Assembly: GCA_035459965.1 (NCBI GenBank)
Contig: DATHXC010000008.1
Span: 62,001-126,000 of the forward strand
Source: DATHXC01 sp035459965
GTDB lineage: Bacteria > Pseudomonadota > Gammaproteobacteria > Burkholderiales > Methylophilaceae
Length of the DNA stretch: 64,000 nt
Direction: 5' to 3'
In this document: one piece after another, positions 26,931-35,993 of the stretch
Position numbering within the stretch: the first letter of the stretch is position 1
Layout: each line of letters starts with the position of its first letter
Made by a program: the position numbers and the translations under genes
The notes under the pieces: generated by a model
Seen by the model: only the letters and a program-made list of their open reading frames with translations
Told to the model about the DNA's origin: nothing
Databases searched by the model: none

Positions 26931-27644
26931 CTAGCCAATTGCATGCAATTGCGCTGAGATTGTTTTCAGCGCTTTCTCTGCCTGTTTATATTCCGGGAAG
27001 ATGCTTTCCACCGTTGCCCAGAATCTGGCGGAGTGGTTCATTTCCTTGAGGTGGGCGAGCTCATGGCAGATGACGTAGTTGATGATATGCGGCGGGGCCT
27101 GTATCAGGCGCCAGTTGAGGCGAACTTCTTTCTTGCTGTTGCAACTGCCCCAGCGGGATTGGGCGTTGGATAGAAATAGTTTGGGGGTTGGCACACCGAG
27201 TTTGGTCGCCAGTATTTCAAGGCGGCGGCTGAAATCGGCGAGTGCGTATTTGCGATACCATTGCAGCACTTTTTTAGCGATGGCCGTTTGATTGTCAGGG
27301 TCAGGTAGCGCCAGGCTTAACAGTCCCGGCAGATATTCGGGGCTGCGGCTACGTGTATCCTGGCGTACGCTCAGGGTAACGTCATTGCCAAGCACCATCA
27401 GCATGGTGCCATCTTGCCACTGCATGGGCGCCACGACATTTTCCTGCCTTGTCTCCAGCTTATTGCGTATCCAGCGTGCCTTGCTGATCAGTAGCTGCTC
27501 AAGTTGCGAGTGGGAGATGCGTTTTGGCGCATGTACTACGACACCTTCAACCGTAATCTTGATGCCTATGGTACGACGGGCGCGGCGTTCAAGCTGGTAG
27601 GGGATTGCATCGCCATCTGGCAGGTTGAGTACGAACTCACTCAT
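26931..27644 (-). CDS. YgjP-like zinc metallopeptidase (DUF45)
   Basis: 237 residues. The zinc motif HELAH is at 194-198 with a further His204, in CHELAHLKEMNHSARFW. The segment SRWGSCNSKKEVRLNWRL is the other family signature. Homologues are called YgjP-like or WLM-related metallopeptidases; the substrate is unknown. Its ATG overlaps the stop of plsC by 4 bases, so it is the last gene of the gmhB-plsC string. Confidence 0.9.
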   Translation of the reverse strand: MSEFVLNLPDGDAIPYQLERRARRTIGIKITVEGVVVHAPKRISHSQLEQLLISKARWIRNKLETRQENVVAPMQWQDGTMLMVLGNDVTLSVRQDTRSRSPEYLPGLLSLALPDPDNQTAIAKKVLQWYRKYALADFSRRLEILATKLGVPTPKLFLSNAQSRWGSCNSKKEVRLNWRLIQAPPHIINYVICHELAHLKEMNHSARFWATVESIFPEYKQAEKALKTISAQLHAIG

Positions 27645-28351
27645 TTGCTTGCTAAAGTAACCATTTCCGCTTCAATCCAGCTTTCCACCATCTTGTTCAA
27701 GTCGTCAGGCCTCATGCCTCTGGCGGCAATCGGCTTGCCGATACTGACGGTAATCACCCCCGGTGTTTTCACAAACGAATTCTTGCGCCAGAACTCGCCT
27801 GCATTGTGCGCCACGGGTACCACGGTCGCTTGCGTATGCGTTGCCAGCCAGGCGCCGCCGATATGATATTTGCCGCGTTCGCCGGGCGAGATGCGCGTGC
27901 CTTCTGGAAAAATCACCACCCATAAGCCACGCGCCAGACGGTCTTTACCTTGCGATACCAGCTGCTTGAGTGCCTCGCGACCCGCTGCGCGGTCAATCGC
28001 GATAGCGCGCAATGCGGCAAATGCCCAGCCGAGGAAAGGGATCCATAACAGGCTACGCTTCATCACCCAGATTTGGGGCGGGAAAATGGTCTGGAATGCG
28101 ATGGTCTCCCATGCGGATTGATGCTTGGCAAGAATCACGCAGGCATGGTCCGGGATATTCTCGCGGCCAATGACACGAAAACTCAGGTCGCAGGTCAGTG
28201 CCAGCCAGAACATAGAGCAATGCGCCCAACCGCTTACCAGTCGTGAGCGCATGACTGCAGGCAACGGAAAAAACAGGATGGCCAACACCGAAAAAATGGG
28301 GGTGATGATAAGAATGCCTAAGTTGAAGAGGATGGAGCGCAATAAAGCCAT
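27641..28351 (-). CDS. plsC: 1-acyl-sn-glycerol-3-phosphate acyltransferase
   Basis: 236 residues from the ATG at 28351 (MALLRSILFN); upstream ATG/TTG codons at 28372 and 28375 would overlap gmhB. An N-terminal membrane helix (about 8-30) is followed by acyltransferase motif I in the form AKHQSAWE (His77, Glu82; HX4E instead of HX4D, a variant I recall as usual in betaproteobacterial members) and motif III FPEGTRISPG. It makes phosphatidic acid from lysophosphatidic acid at the inner membrane. Confidence 0.92.
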   Translation of the reverse strand: MALLRSILFNLGILIITPIFSVLAILFFPLPAVMRSRLVSGWAHCSMFWLALTCDLSFRVIGRENIPDHACVILAKHQSAWETIAFQTIFPPQIWVMKRSLLWIPFLGWAFAALRAIAIDRAAGREALKQLVSQGKDRLARGLWVVIFPEGTRISPGERGKYHIGGAWLATHTQATVVPVAHNAGEFWRKNSFVKTPGVITVSIGKPIAARGMRPDDLNKMVESWIEAEMVTLASK

Positions 28352-28358
28352 GTTTAGT

Positions 28359-28901
28359 TTACAAGGCCTCATCAATAATGCGCTGTGCCGCCTCAGCTAA
28401 ATCTGCGCAGACCCAGGTGCCTTCTGGGAGGCCACCATCGGCCAGTGTTTCTTCGCCTTTGCCCGTACGCACGAGGATAGGCTTGCCACCCAGCTTGGCA
28501 CCCGCTACCAGGTCGCGTAAAGAGTCGCCCACGCAAGGTACGCCTTCAATATCCATGCTAAAACGACGGCTGATTTCTTCAAACATGCCCGATTTTGGTT
28601 TGCGGCAATCGCACAGATGTTCGTTGGCATGCGGGCAGTAAAACAGGGCATCAATACGCCCGCCCAGCAGGCCGAGTGCGCGATGCATCTTGTCGTGGAT
28701 CGCGTTTAACGTGGTCATGTCATAGATGCCGCGACTGATCCCGGACTGGTTAGTCGCAATCGCCACGCGATAACCACTCTGGTTGAGCAGTGCAATCGCC
28801 TCAAGGCTGCCAGGGATAGGCACCCACTCGCTGGGGCTCTTGATGTAGTGTGGCGAATCAACGTTAATCACACCATCGCGGTCGAGAATGACAAGTTTCA
28901 T
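28359..28901 (-). CDS. gmhB: D-glycero-beta-D-manno-heptose 1,7-bisphosphate 7-phosphatase
   Basis: 180-residue HAD-family phosphatase. The nucleophile pair is Asp7/Asp9 (LDRDGVIN). The zinc site is Cys89, His91, Cys97 and Cys99 in CPHANEHLCDC, which separates GmhB from histidinol phosphatases lacking heptose activity. It acts in ADP-heptose synthesis for LPS core. It starts 4 bases after glyS and is followed within 8 bases by plsC. Confidence 0.94.
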   Translation of the reverse strand: MKLVILDRDGVINVDSPHYIKSPSEWVPIPGSLEAIALLNQSGYRVAIATNQSGISRGIYDMTTLNAIHDKMHRALGLLGGRIDALFYCPHANEHLCDCRKPKSGMFEEISRRFSMDIEGVPCVGDSLRDLVAGAKLGGKPILVRTGKGEETLADGGLPEGTWVCADLAEAAQRIIDEAL

Positions 28902-28905
28902 TTAG

Positions 28906-31050
28906 TTAACTCGCTAATTTGGAGAGGTCGGCTACGCGGTTCATTGCATCATGCAGCTGCTTGAGTAATGCAAGACGATTGGCCTTGAGCGCAGGGTCAT
29001 CTGCATTCACCATCACACCGTCAAAGAAAGCGTCAACTGGGTCTTTTAAGGCAGCTAGTGCTTGCAATGAGGCAGTGTAATCGCCACTTTCAAATGCTGC
29101 ATCAGCTTGTGGTTTAACGTCAGCGAGTGCTTGATTGAGAGCAATTTCGGCTGGTTCCTGCAGCAAGCTGTTATTCACAGTGGAATGAATCTCGGTTTCA
29201 GACTTTTTCAGTATATTGCCTACGCGTTTGTTAGCAGCGGCAAGGCTTTCAGCTTCTGGTAAGTAGTCAAACTCTCTTACAGCTTCTAATTTTTTCCATA
29301 AAAGCCCAAGTACATCTGGCTTCAGAGCTAACGTAGCTTCAATTATTTGTGGTGAGTAGCCTGGAGCAATGCCACCAGAGCCATCTGCCGATTTAACACC
29401 AAAAGGTTCTCTGAAATATGATCTCAAGCGATCATATATAAACTCAATTAGATCACTTTTCGGGTCTGTGATTTTTTCGCCGAATACGATTACCGTTTTT
29501 TCAATGATAGTATCAAGTTTGAGATCGATATCTAATTCTGCAAGCATTCTTACAACACCCAGCGCATGGCGGCGTAAAGCAAATGGGTCTTTGTCGCCTG
29601 TGGGAATATTTCCGATACCAAACATACCTACTAGGGTTTCCAACTTGTCTGCCAGCGCTACAGCCAAGCCTGTTTGATTGCGTGGCAAAACGTCCCCAGC
29701 GAATCTGGGCTTGTAGTGATCTTCAATGGCAGCGGCAATCTCTTCAGACAAGCCGTCATTCTTGGCATAGTAGCCACCCATGATGCCCTGTAGTTCAGGG
29801 AATTCGCCAACCATATCGGTCAGCAAGTCGGTCTTGGCAAGTTTTGCCGCTTGCTCTGCGCTGGCTGCAAGTGCATCACCACCCAATAGCTGGCCTATTG
29901 CCTTGGCAATGGCAGCAACTCTTTGAGTGCGCTCGCCTTGAGTGCCCAGTTTGTTGTGGTATACCACTTTATCAAGCCCAGCTACACGTGATTCAAGCGT
30001 CTTCTTACGATCCTGATCAAAGAAGAACTTGGCATCTGCCAGGCGTGGACGCACTACGCGTTCATTACCGCCAATGACTGCGCTTGGGTCCGCTGGGCTG
30101 ATATTGGAAACAATCAGGAACTTGTTAGTAAGCTTGTCATTAGCATCCAGTAGAGGGAAGTACTTCTGGTTGGCCTTCATGGTCAGGATCAGGCATTCCT
30201 GCGGCACTTCCAGATATTCGGTTTCGAACTGGCCTAGCAACACATTCGGGCGCTCTACCAATGCCGTGACTTCGTCCAGCAAGGCATCATCAGTAATAGG
30301 CTTCAAACCTTCTTTACTTGCAGCTAGATCAAGCTGACGAACAATCTCGGCGCGGCGCTCTTCAAAGCTAGCAATCACTGCACCCTGGGTTTTGAGTTGT
30401 TCTGAGTAGCTATCTGCATCTTTCAATACGATAGGGCTGACTGATGCTTCGAAGCGGTGGCCTTGTGTGGTATTGCCAGCAGTAAGGCCTAGCGTTGAGA
30501 TGGCGATTGTTTCCGAGCCGTGCAGCGCTACTAGGCCATGTGCCGGGCGTACAAAGTTGACGCTGTTCCAGCCGTCTTCAAGCTGGTAGGTCATGACTTT
30601 TGGGATAGGCAGTTTGGCCAGCGCTTCGTCCAAGGCTTTCTGCAAGCCATCTGCAAGCTTGGCACCGGTCACTACCACATCAAGAAACAGCACATCAGCT
30701 TTGCCATCATTCTCACGCTTGAGCTTGGGCACAGCACTTTCATCAGCACCCAAAGCCGCTAGGCGCTTAACCAGGGCAGGGGTGGCTATACCATTGGCAT
30801 CCAGGCCTACGCTCACGGGCATCAGTTTTTGCGAAACAGCCTTGTCAGCAGCTTGTGCGACAATATCCGTAATATGTGCTGCCAAGCGACGTGGAGAAGC
30901 AAAGGCGGTGACAATGCTACCTTCACTCGTCAGGCCTTGTGTCTTGAGTGTTTCAAACAAGGTATTGGAGAAAGACTCGCCCAGTTTTTTCAGGGCTTTT
31001 GGTGGTAGTTCTTCTACGAATAATTCGACTAATAAATTCTGGGTGCTCAT
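28906..31050 (-). CDS. glyS: Glycyl-tRNA synthetase beta subunit
   Basis: 714 residues, slightly longer than the E. coli subunit (689). It carries tRNA recognition in the alpha2-beta2 bacterial enzyme. The N-terminus (LLVELFVEELPPKAL) and the central ALADKLETLVGMFGIG, RRHALGVVRML segments are family signatures. The ATG overlaps the glyQ stop by 4 bases, giving coupled synthesis of the two subunits. Confidence 0.97.
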   Translation of the reverse strand: MSTQNLLVELFVEELPPKALKKLGESFSNTLFETLKTQGLTSEGSIVTAFASPRRLAAHITDIVAQAADKAVSQKLMPVSVGLDANGIATPALVKRLAALGADESAVPKLKRENDGKADVLFLDVVVTGAKLADGLQKALDEALAKLPIPKVMTYQLEDGWNSVNFVRPAHGLVALHGSETIAISTLGLTAGNTTQGHRFEASVSPIVLKDADSYSEQLKTQGAVIASFEERRAEIVRQLDLAASKEGLKPITDDALLDEVTALVERPNVLLGQFETEYLEVPQECLILTMKANQKYFPLLDANDKLTNKFLIVSNISPADPSAVIGGNERVVRPRLADAKFFFDQDRKKTLESRVAGLDKVVYHNKLGTQGERTQRVAAIAKAIGQLLGGDALAASAEQAAKLAKTDLLTDMVGEFPELQGIMGGYYAKNDGLSEEIAAAIEDHYKPRFAGDVLPRNQTGLAVALADKLETLVGMFGIGNIPTGDKDPFALRRHALGVVRMLAELDIDLKLDTIIEKTVIVFGEKITDPKSDLIEFIYDRLRSYFREPFGVKSADGSGGIAPGYSPQIIEATLALKPDVLGLLWKKLEAVREFDYLPEAESLAAANKRVGNILKKSETEIHSTVNNSLLQEPAEIALNQALADVKPQADAAFESGDYTASLQALAALKDPVDAFFDGVMVNADDPALKANRLALLKQLHDAMNRVADLSKLAS

Positions 31051-31982
31051 GCCGCTGCTGCCTTTTTCTCAATCTGTGCCAGTACTTCATCTGCCCATGC
31101 TTTTGGTGCCATGGGGAACCCAAGCCGGGCGCGGCTATCCAGGTAGCTTGCTGCCACTGCACGTGCCAGGTTGCGGATGCGGCCAATGTAGGCGGCGCGC
31201 TCAGTTACCGAGATAGCACCACGTGCATCCAGCAGGTTGAAGGTATGTGCGGCTTTTAGCACTTGCTCATAAGCTGGGAGCGCCAGCTTCTGCTCTATCA
31301 GGTAAAGAGCTTCTTTCTCGTGGCTACCGAATGCGCCTAGCAGGAACTCGACATCGCTGTGCTCAAAGTTATACGCTGATTGCTCCTGTTCATTCTGCAG
31401 GAACACATCGCCATACTTGACTGCATTGTCACCATTGGACGAATAGGTGAGGTCGTAGACGTTGTCCACACCTTGCAGGTACATGGCCAAACGTTCCAGG
31501 CCGTAGGTGATCTCGCCTGTGATCGGCTTGCAATCGATGCCGCCGACTTGCTGGAAATAGGTGAACTGCGTGACTTCCATGCCGTTCAGCCAGACTTCCC
31601 ATCCCAGGCCCCATGCGCCGAGTGTCGGGTTTTCCCAATCGTCTTCTACAAAGCGTATGTCATTTTGCTTGAGGTCAAAACCTAGCGCTTCAAGTGAACC
31701 GAGGTATAGCTCAAGGATATTGGCAGGGGCTGGTTTCAGCACTACCTGAAACTGGTAATAGTGCTGCAAACGGTTTGGGTTTTCACCATAGCGGCCATCC
31801 TTGGGACGGCGGCTGGGTTGTACGTAGGCAGCCTTCCATGGTTCCGGGCCTAGCGCGCGCAGGAATGTGGCTGTGTGCGATGTGCCTGCGCCGACTTCCA
31901 TATCGTAGGGTTGCAGCAGGGTGCAGCCTTGCTCGTCCCAATAAGTTTGTAGTTTTAATATGATTTGCTGGAAAGTTAACAT
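31047..31982 (-). CDS. glyQ: Glycyl-tRNA synthetase alpha subunit
   Basis: 311 residues. It holds the class II catalytic core: starts MLTFQQIILKLQTYWDEQGC, with MEVGAGTSH, the ARG-like YVQPSRRPKDGRYG and GLERLAMYLQGV. Length matches the family. It is first in the glyQ-glyS-gmhB-plsC-ygjP-like minus-strand string, 85 bases downstream of lnt. Confidence 0.97.
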   Translation of the reverse strand: MLTFQQIILKLQTYWDEQGCTLLQPYDMEVGAGTSHTATFLRALGPEPWKAAYVQPSRRPKDGRYGENPNRLQHYYQFQVVLKPAPANILELYLGSLEALGFDLKQNDIRFVEDDWENPTLGAWGLGWEVWLNGMEVTQFTYFQQVGGIDCKPITGEITYGLERLAMYLQGVDNVYDLTYSSNGDNAVKYGDVFLQNEQEQSAYNFEHSDVEFLLGAFGSHEKEALYLIEQKLALPAYEQVLKAAHTFNLLDARGAISVTERAAYIGRIRNLARAVAASYLDSRARLGFPMAPKAWADEVLAQIEKKAAAA

Positions 31983-32067
31983 TGGCTCGATATTGCTTCT
32001 AAATTGTTTTTATAAATGAGTTTTTATAAAGTGCAGTTTCAAGGTTGAAGTGCGAAAAGCGTTGATT

Positions 32068-33540
32068 TTACTTCTTTTTGCGGCCCCATAAAAGAACAAC
32101 CGAGACGAACATAAAGCTAATCGCTGGCCAATTGCCCCAGCGCACATAAGGCGTGGTGCCACTATAGCCCTGGGCTGTGCTTTCGAGTGTGCCTCGTACA
32201 AAGTGTGGCAGCTTTTCCAACACATGGCCGTGGGTATCGATAATGGCGGTAGAGCCGGTATTAGTGGCGCGCAGCATCATGCGGCCAGTTTCCAGCGCAC
32301 GGGTTTGCGACATTTGCAGGTGCTGGTCGGCCGACCATGAATTGCCGAACCAGGCCATATTGCTGGCATTGACCAGCAGGGTGGCTTGCGGCAGTTGGCG
32401 GATGATTTCTTCACCGAATACATCTTCGTAGCAGATATTCACCGCGACTTGCTGCCCGGAGATTGCCATTGGTTTCTGATCCAGTCCGCCGCGTGACAGG
32501 TCGCTGATCGGCATATTGAGCCAGTCACGGTAGATCCAGCCGAATACCGCCTTGAGCGGAATGAACTCGCCAAATGGCACCAGATGCGATTTACGGTAGG
32601 TTTGCGTCGGGCTGTTTCCATAACTTAATACGCTATTGAAATACTCATCGCCTCCGGCTTCCAGCACGCCTACCAGAATATCGGACTGGTTTTTTACACC
32701 ATGGCTTTTGAGTCGGTTGAGATAATCTACAGGCACTTGCTCCAGAAGCAGCGGTAGTGCGGCTTCTGGCAGCACAATCAATTTGGCACTGGTTTGGGTA
32801 GCGAGCGCCAGATAGTCATCCAGTGTTTGCTGAGCTACTTCAGGCTGCCATTTCATTTCCTGCGGCACATTGCCTTGTACTAGTGCTACGCTAAGGGGCT
32901 CTCCGACCGGTCGGCTCCATTCCACCTGTTTGAGGATGCTGCCGCCTATCCAGACCACCACGAATGCCAGCAGCGCGGGTTTACGGCTGGGCTTGTTTGC
33001 CATGAGTACCAGCAGGCTGGCGACAAAAGCGACGAATAGAGACACACCGTAGATACCCACCACCGGCGCGAAACCTGCGAGCGGGCCGTAAGGCGTTTGT
33101 GAGTAACCGACATTGAGCCAGGGGAAGCCAGTAAATATCCAGCTGCGTACCCACTCGAGCAACACCCAGAATATCGGCCCAGCGATCAATACCCTGCTGG
33201 TTTTGAAGGTTAGCCAGCCAACTGCAGCCGTGAACAAAGCCAAGAATGCACAAAATACAAAAGTGGCAAAACCGGCGAACCACCACGGCATCCCGCCAAA
33301 ATCGTGCAAACTCACATATATCCAGGAAACCCCGGTACAAAAGAAGCCCAGCCCAAAGGCGTAGGCGACGATGGTTGCCTGTTTGGCAGTCGATGCCTGT
33401 TGCAGGCTATAGAAAAGTATCGCTAAAGTGACGAGGGGTACCGGGTAGACATAAAATGGCGCATAACCAAAGATGGTGATCGCGCCTGCACACAAGGCAA
33501 CTATGACTGTTATCGAGTGGGAGGGTAAGGCGAGGCGCAA
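32068..33540 (-). CDS. lnt: Apolipoprotein N-acyltransferase
   Basis: 490 residues. Six to seven N-terminal helices are followed by a periplasmic carbon-nitrogen hydrolase domain (about 215-465). Catalytic Glu (VLPEAALPLL), Lys (YRKSHLVPFGE) and Cys (VNICYEDVFGEE) are all present. It adds the third acyl chain to lipoproteins. The start is TTG, with AGGA six bases upstream. In many relatives lnt directly follows corC; here mscL and a small gene lie between. Confidence 0.95.
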   Translation of the reverse strand: MRLALPSHSITVIVALCAGAITIFGYAPFYVYPVPLVTLAILFYSLQQASTAKQATIVAYAFGLGFFCTGVSWIYVSLHDFGGMPWWFAGFATFVFCAFLALFTAAVGWLTFKTSRVLIAGPIFWVLLEWVRSWIFTGFPWLNVGYSQTPYGPLAGFAPVVGIYGVSLFVAFVASLLVLMANKPSRKPALLAFVVVWIGGSILKQVEWSRPVGEPLSVALVQGNVPQEMKWQPEVAQQTLDDYLALATQTSAKLIVLPEAALPLLLEQVPVDYLNRLKSHGVKNQSDILVGVLEAGGDEYFNSVLSYGNSPTQTYRKSHLVPFGEFIPLKAVFGWIYRDWLNMPISDLSRGGLDQKPMAISGQQVAVNICYEDVFGEEIIRQLPQATLLVNASNMAWFGNSWSADQHLQMSQTRALETGRMMLRATNTGSTAIIDTHGHVLEKLPHFVRGTLESTAQGYSGTTPYVRWGNWPAISFMFVSVVLLWGRKKK

Positions 33541-33680
33541 AGTGTATCCTAATGGTTATATATGGACTAAAACATAAACTTTTTGCATTATAGCGACTGC
33601 AGGAAGGGAGTTGTGCGTTAACCGCATTGGTATTTGCTCAGGCGGCGGTTGGCAAAAATAAATCAGGATGGAGAATCAGC

Positions 33681-34100
33681 ATGTTAAAAGAATTTAAAAC
33701 CTTCGCAATGCGCGGCAATGTAGTGGATATGGCCGTGGGCATTATTATCGGTGCGGCATTTGGCGGCATTGTAAAATCCCTGGTAGACGACGTGATTATG
33801 CCGCCCATAGGTTTACTGCTGGGTAATGTGGATTTCAGTAACCTGTTTTTTGTGCTGAAAGAAGGCACAGTGGCTGCGCCTTATGCCTCGGTGGCAGTTG
33901 CCAAGGCAGCAGGCGCAGTTACCTTGAATTATGGCCTGTTCGTTAATGCCATCGTGAGTTTCATCATCGTGGCATTTGCGGTGTTTCTGCTGATTCGTAC
34001 CTTGAATCGCCTGCAAGCTGAGGAAGCTCCAGCAGCAGCGCCAGCAACGTCTGAAGATGTATTGCTGTTGCGCGAGATTCGCGATTCATTAAAAAAATAG
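33681..34100 (+). CDS. mscL: Large-conductance mechanosensitive channel
   Basis: 139 residues from the ATG at 33681, preceded by GGATGGAG. The longer in-frame reading from 33627 lacks support. The N-terminal amphipathic helix and first membrane helix (MLKEFKTFAMRGNVVDMAVG, IIIGAAFGGIVKSLV) and the second helix (FVNAIVSFIIVAFAVFLLI) are standard. It opens under membrane tension to release osmolytes. It is the only plus-strand gene in a 14-kb minus-strand run. Confidence 0.97.
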   Translation: MLKEFKTFAMRGNVVDMAVGIIIGAAFGGIVKSLVDDVIMPPIGLLLGNVDFSNLFFVLKEGTVAAPYASVAVAKAAGAVTLNYGLFVNAIVSFIIVAFAVFLLIRTLNRLQAEEAPAAAPATSEDVLLLREIRDSLKK

Positions 34101-34119
34101 CCTAGCTAGTTTAGGCAAT

Positions 34120-34146
34120 AAAAAGGGCGACTTAGTCGCCCTTTTT
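34120..34146. terminator. Bidirectional intrinsic terminator mscL / small exported protein
   Basis: AAAAAGGGCGAC (34120-34131), a TTA loop, and GTCGCCCTTTTT (34135-34146) form a perfect 12-bp stem with T runs on both strands. It lies 20 bases after mscL and 17 bases before the end of the convergent gene. Confidence 0.9.
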
Positions 34147-34162
34147 ACTTTAAGGCCATACT

Positions 34163-34549
34163 TCACATCGCTGGTTTTACTGGTATAGCATCTTTTTTCA
34201 GGTCATAAGAAGTTGTCTCATCGGTGTCGTTCATGAATACCACCAGCACAACTTTGTCATTGATGAAATCAAGCTCGGTGGTTTTGTAATACGCGCCTTT
34301 TTCGTCGGTATTCAGGTTATGGTAATGCCAGATTGAGGCTTCCAACTTGCCGGTTTTGGCATTGGTGATGTCATTGATGTTGCTTGGTTCGCCAAACTGC
34401 TCAATGATCTGGGCTTTATCGAAGCCATTGATAGTGGCTACGAACTCTTTCTCGGTAGTCGGGATTTCCTTGCTGGTGGGTACTTCATTGGCTTCGGCAA
34501 TTGCCGTGCCGGACAACACGAATAACAAAGCTATAAGTAATGATTTCAT
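34163..34549 (-). CDS. Small exported protein of unknown function
   Basis: 128 residues from the ATG at 34549, which has AGGAG eight bases upstream. The longer frame to 34618 is not needed. A cleavable signal peptide is clear (MKSLLIALLFVLSGTAIA, cut before EANE). The mature part of about 110 residues is polar, with a motif region KAQIIEQFGEPSN, similar in style to SmpA/BamE-like or PepSY-like small periplasmic domains, but no family is recognised firmly. It lies 96 bases after corC on the same strand. Confidence 0.75.
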   Translation of the reverse strand: MKSLLIALLFVLSGTAIAEANEVPTSKEIPTTEKEFVATINGFDKAQIIEQFGEPSNINDITNAKTGKLEASIWHYHNLNTDEKGAYYKTTELDFINDKVVLVVFMNDTDETTSYDLKKDAIPVKPAM

Positions 34550-34644
34550 GGCCAGCACTCCTGAAAGTTGGTGGGTAAATCTAACATTATGAGCATCATT
34601 ACCAATTGTAAGTTCCAATGATAAGTTCCAATGCCTGTTATTGC

Positions 34645-35487
34645 CTAGTCCTCTATCTCCAGCGATGTTTCCGGTACCGCTTCAATCAGCACAGAATGTA
34701 AGCGCCTGCTATCCGCACGCAGTACGGTGAAGTGCAGTTTACTGAATGTGGTTGCCTCGCCGCGTTTGGGCAGGTGACCAAATTTGCTCACGATCAGGCC
34801 GCCTATGGTAGAGAACTCTTCATCGCTAAAATCCGTGCCCAGCGCCTCGTTAAAGTCGGCAATTTCGGTAAGTGCCTTAACGCGGTAACGGCCCTGCGCA
34901 TCACGGATAATATTGTCTTCGGTTTCATCGAAATCATACTCATCTTCGATGTCGCCCACGATCTGTTCGAGTACGTCTTCAATCGTGACCATGCCCGCTA
35001 CGCCGCCGTACTCATCGACCACGATGGCGATATGGTTGCGGTTGCTGCGGAACTCCTTGAGCAATACATTCAGACGCTTTGCTTCAGGGATGAAAACCGC
35101 CGGGCGCAACATGTCACGCACATTGAAATCTTCACCAGCGTAATAGCGCAACAGGTCTTTGGCTAGCAGGATGCCGATGATGTCATCTTTGTCATCTTCA
35201 ATCACAGGGAAGCGCGAGTGTGCTGTCTCAATGACGAAGGGGATGAATTTTTCGGCTGAATCGGTAATGTCGATGACATCCATCTGTGAACGCGGAATCA
35301 TGATGTCGCGCACCTGCATCTCGGATACTTGCAGCACACCTTCGATCATGGAAAGTGCATCGGCATCCAGCAGGCTTTTTTCATAGGCGCTGTGTAATAG
35401 TTCAATCAGCTGTTCGCGGTCTTCAGGCTCGCGCAGCAGTAAAGTACTTAAACGCTCCAGCCATCTTGGTTTTTCAGCTTCCGCCAT
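34645..35487 (-). CDS. corC: CorC/HlyC-family CBS-domain protein
   Basis: 280 residues. An N-terminal leader is followed by two CBS domains (about 65-190; MIPRSQMDVIDI, SRFPVIEDDKDDIIGILLAKDLL) and a C-terminal CorC_HlyC domain (YDFDETEDNIIRDAQGRYRV). It lacks the membrane DUF21 domain, like E. coli YbeX. It is linked to magnesium/cobalt efflux and, in E. coli, ribosome-related functions. It sits in the conserved miaB-phoH-ybeY-corC order. Confidence 0.93.
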   Translation of the reverse strand: MAEAEKPRWLERLSTLLLREPEDREQLIELLHSAYEKSLLDADALSMIEGVLQVSEMQVRDIMIPRSQMDVIDITDSAEKFIPFVIETAHSRFPVIEDDKDDIIGILLAKDLLRYYAGEDFNVRDMLRPAVFIPEAKRLNVLLKEFRSNRNHIAIVVDEYGGVAGMVTIEDVLEQIVGDIEDEYDFDETEDNIIRDAQGRYRVKALTEIADFNEALGTDFSDEEFSTIGGLIVSKFGHLPKRGEATTFSKLHFTVLRADSRRLHSVLIEAVPETSLEIED

Positions 35488-35537
35488 GATTCACGCTTTC
35501 ATCCGGTGCATTATTCGAGTGCATGGTTATGTGGTGC

Positions 35538-35993
35538 TTAATTATTAAGTGCATTATTTTCATATAGATAAGGATCAGCATACCCCAGTTTTGTGACGAT
35601 TTGCGTTTCCAGTAATTCCATCAACTCGGCCTGTGGCTCGGTTTCATGATCGTAGCCATGCAGGTGTAACACGCCATGTACCGTCAGATGCGCATAATGC
35701 GCATGTAGCGGCTTGTTCTGTTCAAGCGCTTCTTTTGCAACCACTGGCGCGCACAGAATGATATCGCCCATCAGGTGCGGCTCCTCCGTAAGCGGGAACG
35801 TCAGTACATTAGTAGCATAATCCTTGCCACGATAGTCGCGGTTCAGGCTACGGCCTTCATCTTCATCCACAATGCGCAGGGCGATTTCGGTGTCAATGCG
35901 CAATGCGTGCCTGGCCCATCTCCTGAAATCTGCTTCGCTCGGCAGGTCTTTTTGGTCGCTGGCATACTGCACTGCAAGGGCGAGTCTAGGCAT
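35538..35993 (-). CDS. ybeY: Endoribonuclease YbeY
   Basis: 151 residues from the ATG at 35993 (MPRLALAVQYA), overlapping the end of phoH by 8 bases; the open frame extends to 36065 but that part lies inside phoH. The zinc site HGVLHLHGYDHE supplies three histidines. It functions in 16S rRNA 3'-end maturation and ribosome quality control. Confidence 0.95.
   Translation of the reverse strand: MPRLALAVQYASDQKDLPSEADFRRWARHALRIDTEIALRIVDEDEGRSLNRDYRGKDYATNVLTFPLTEEPHLMGDIILCAPVVAKEALEQNKPLHAHYAHLTVHGVLHLHGYDHETEPQAELMELLETQIVTKLGYADPYLYENNALNN

Noticed and set aside
33627..33680. N-terminal extension of mscL
   Set aside because: The extra residues are not MscL-like, and a good ribosome binding site precedes the internal ATG at 33681.
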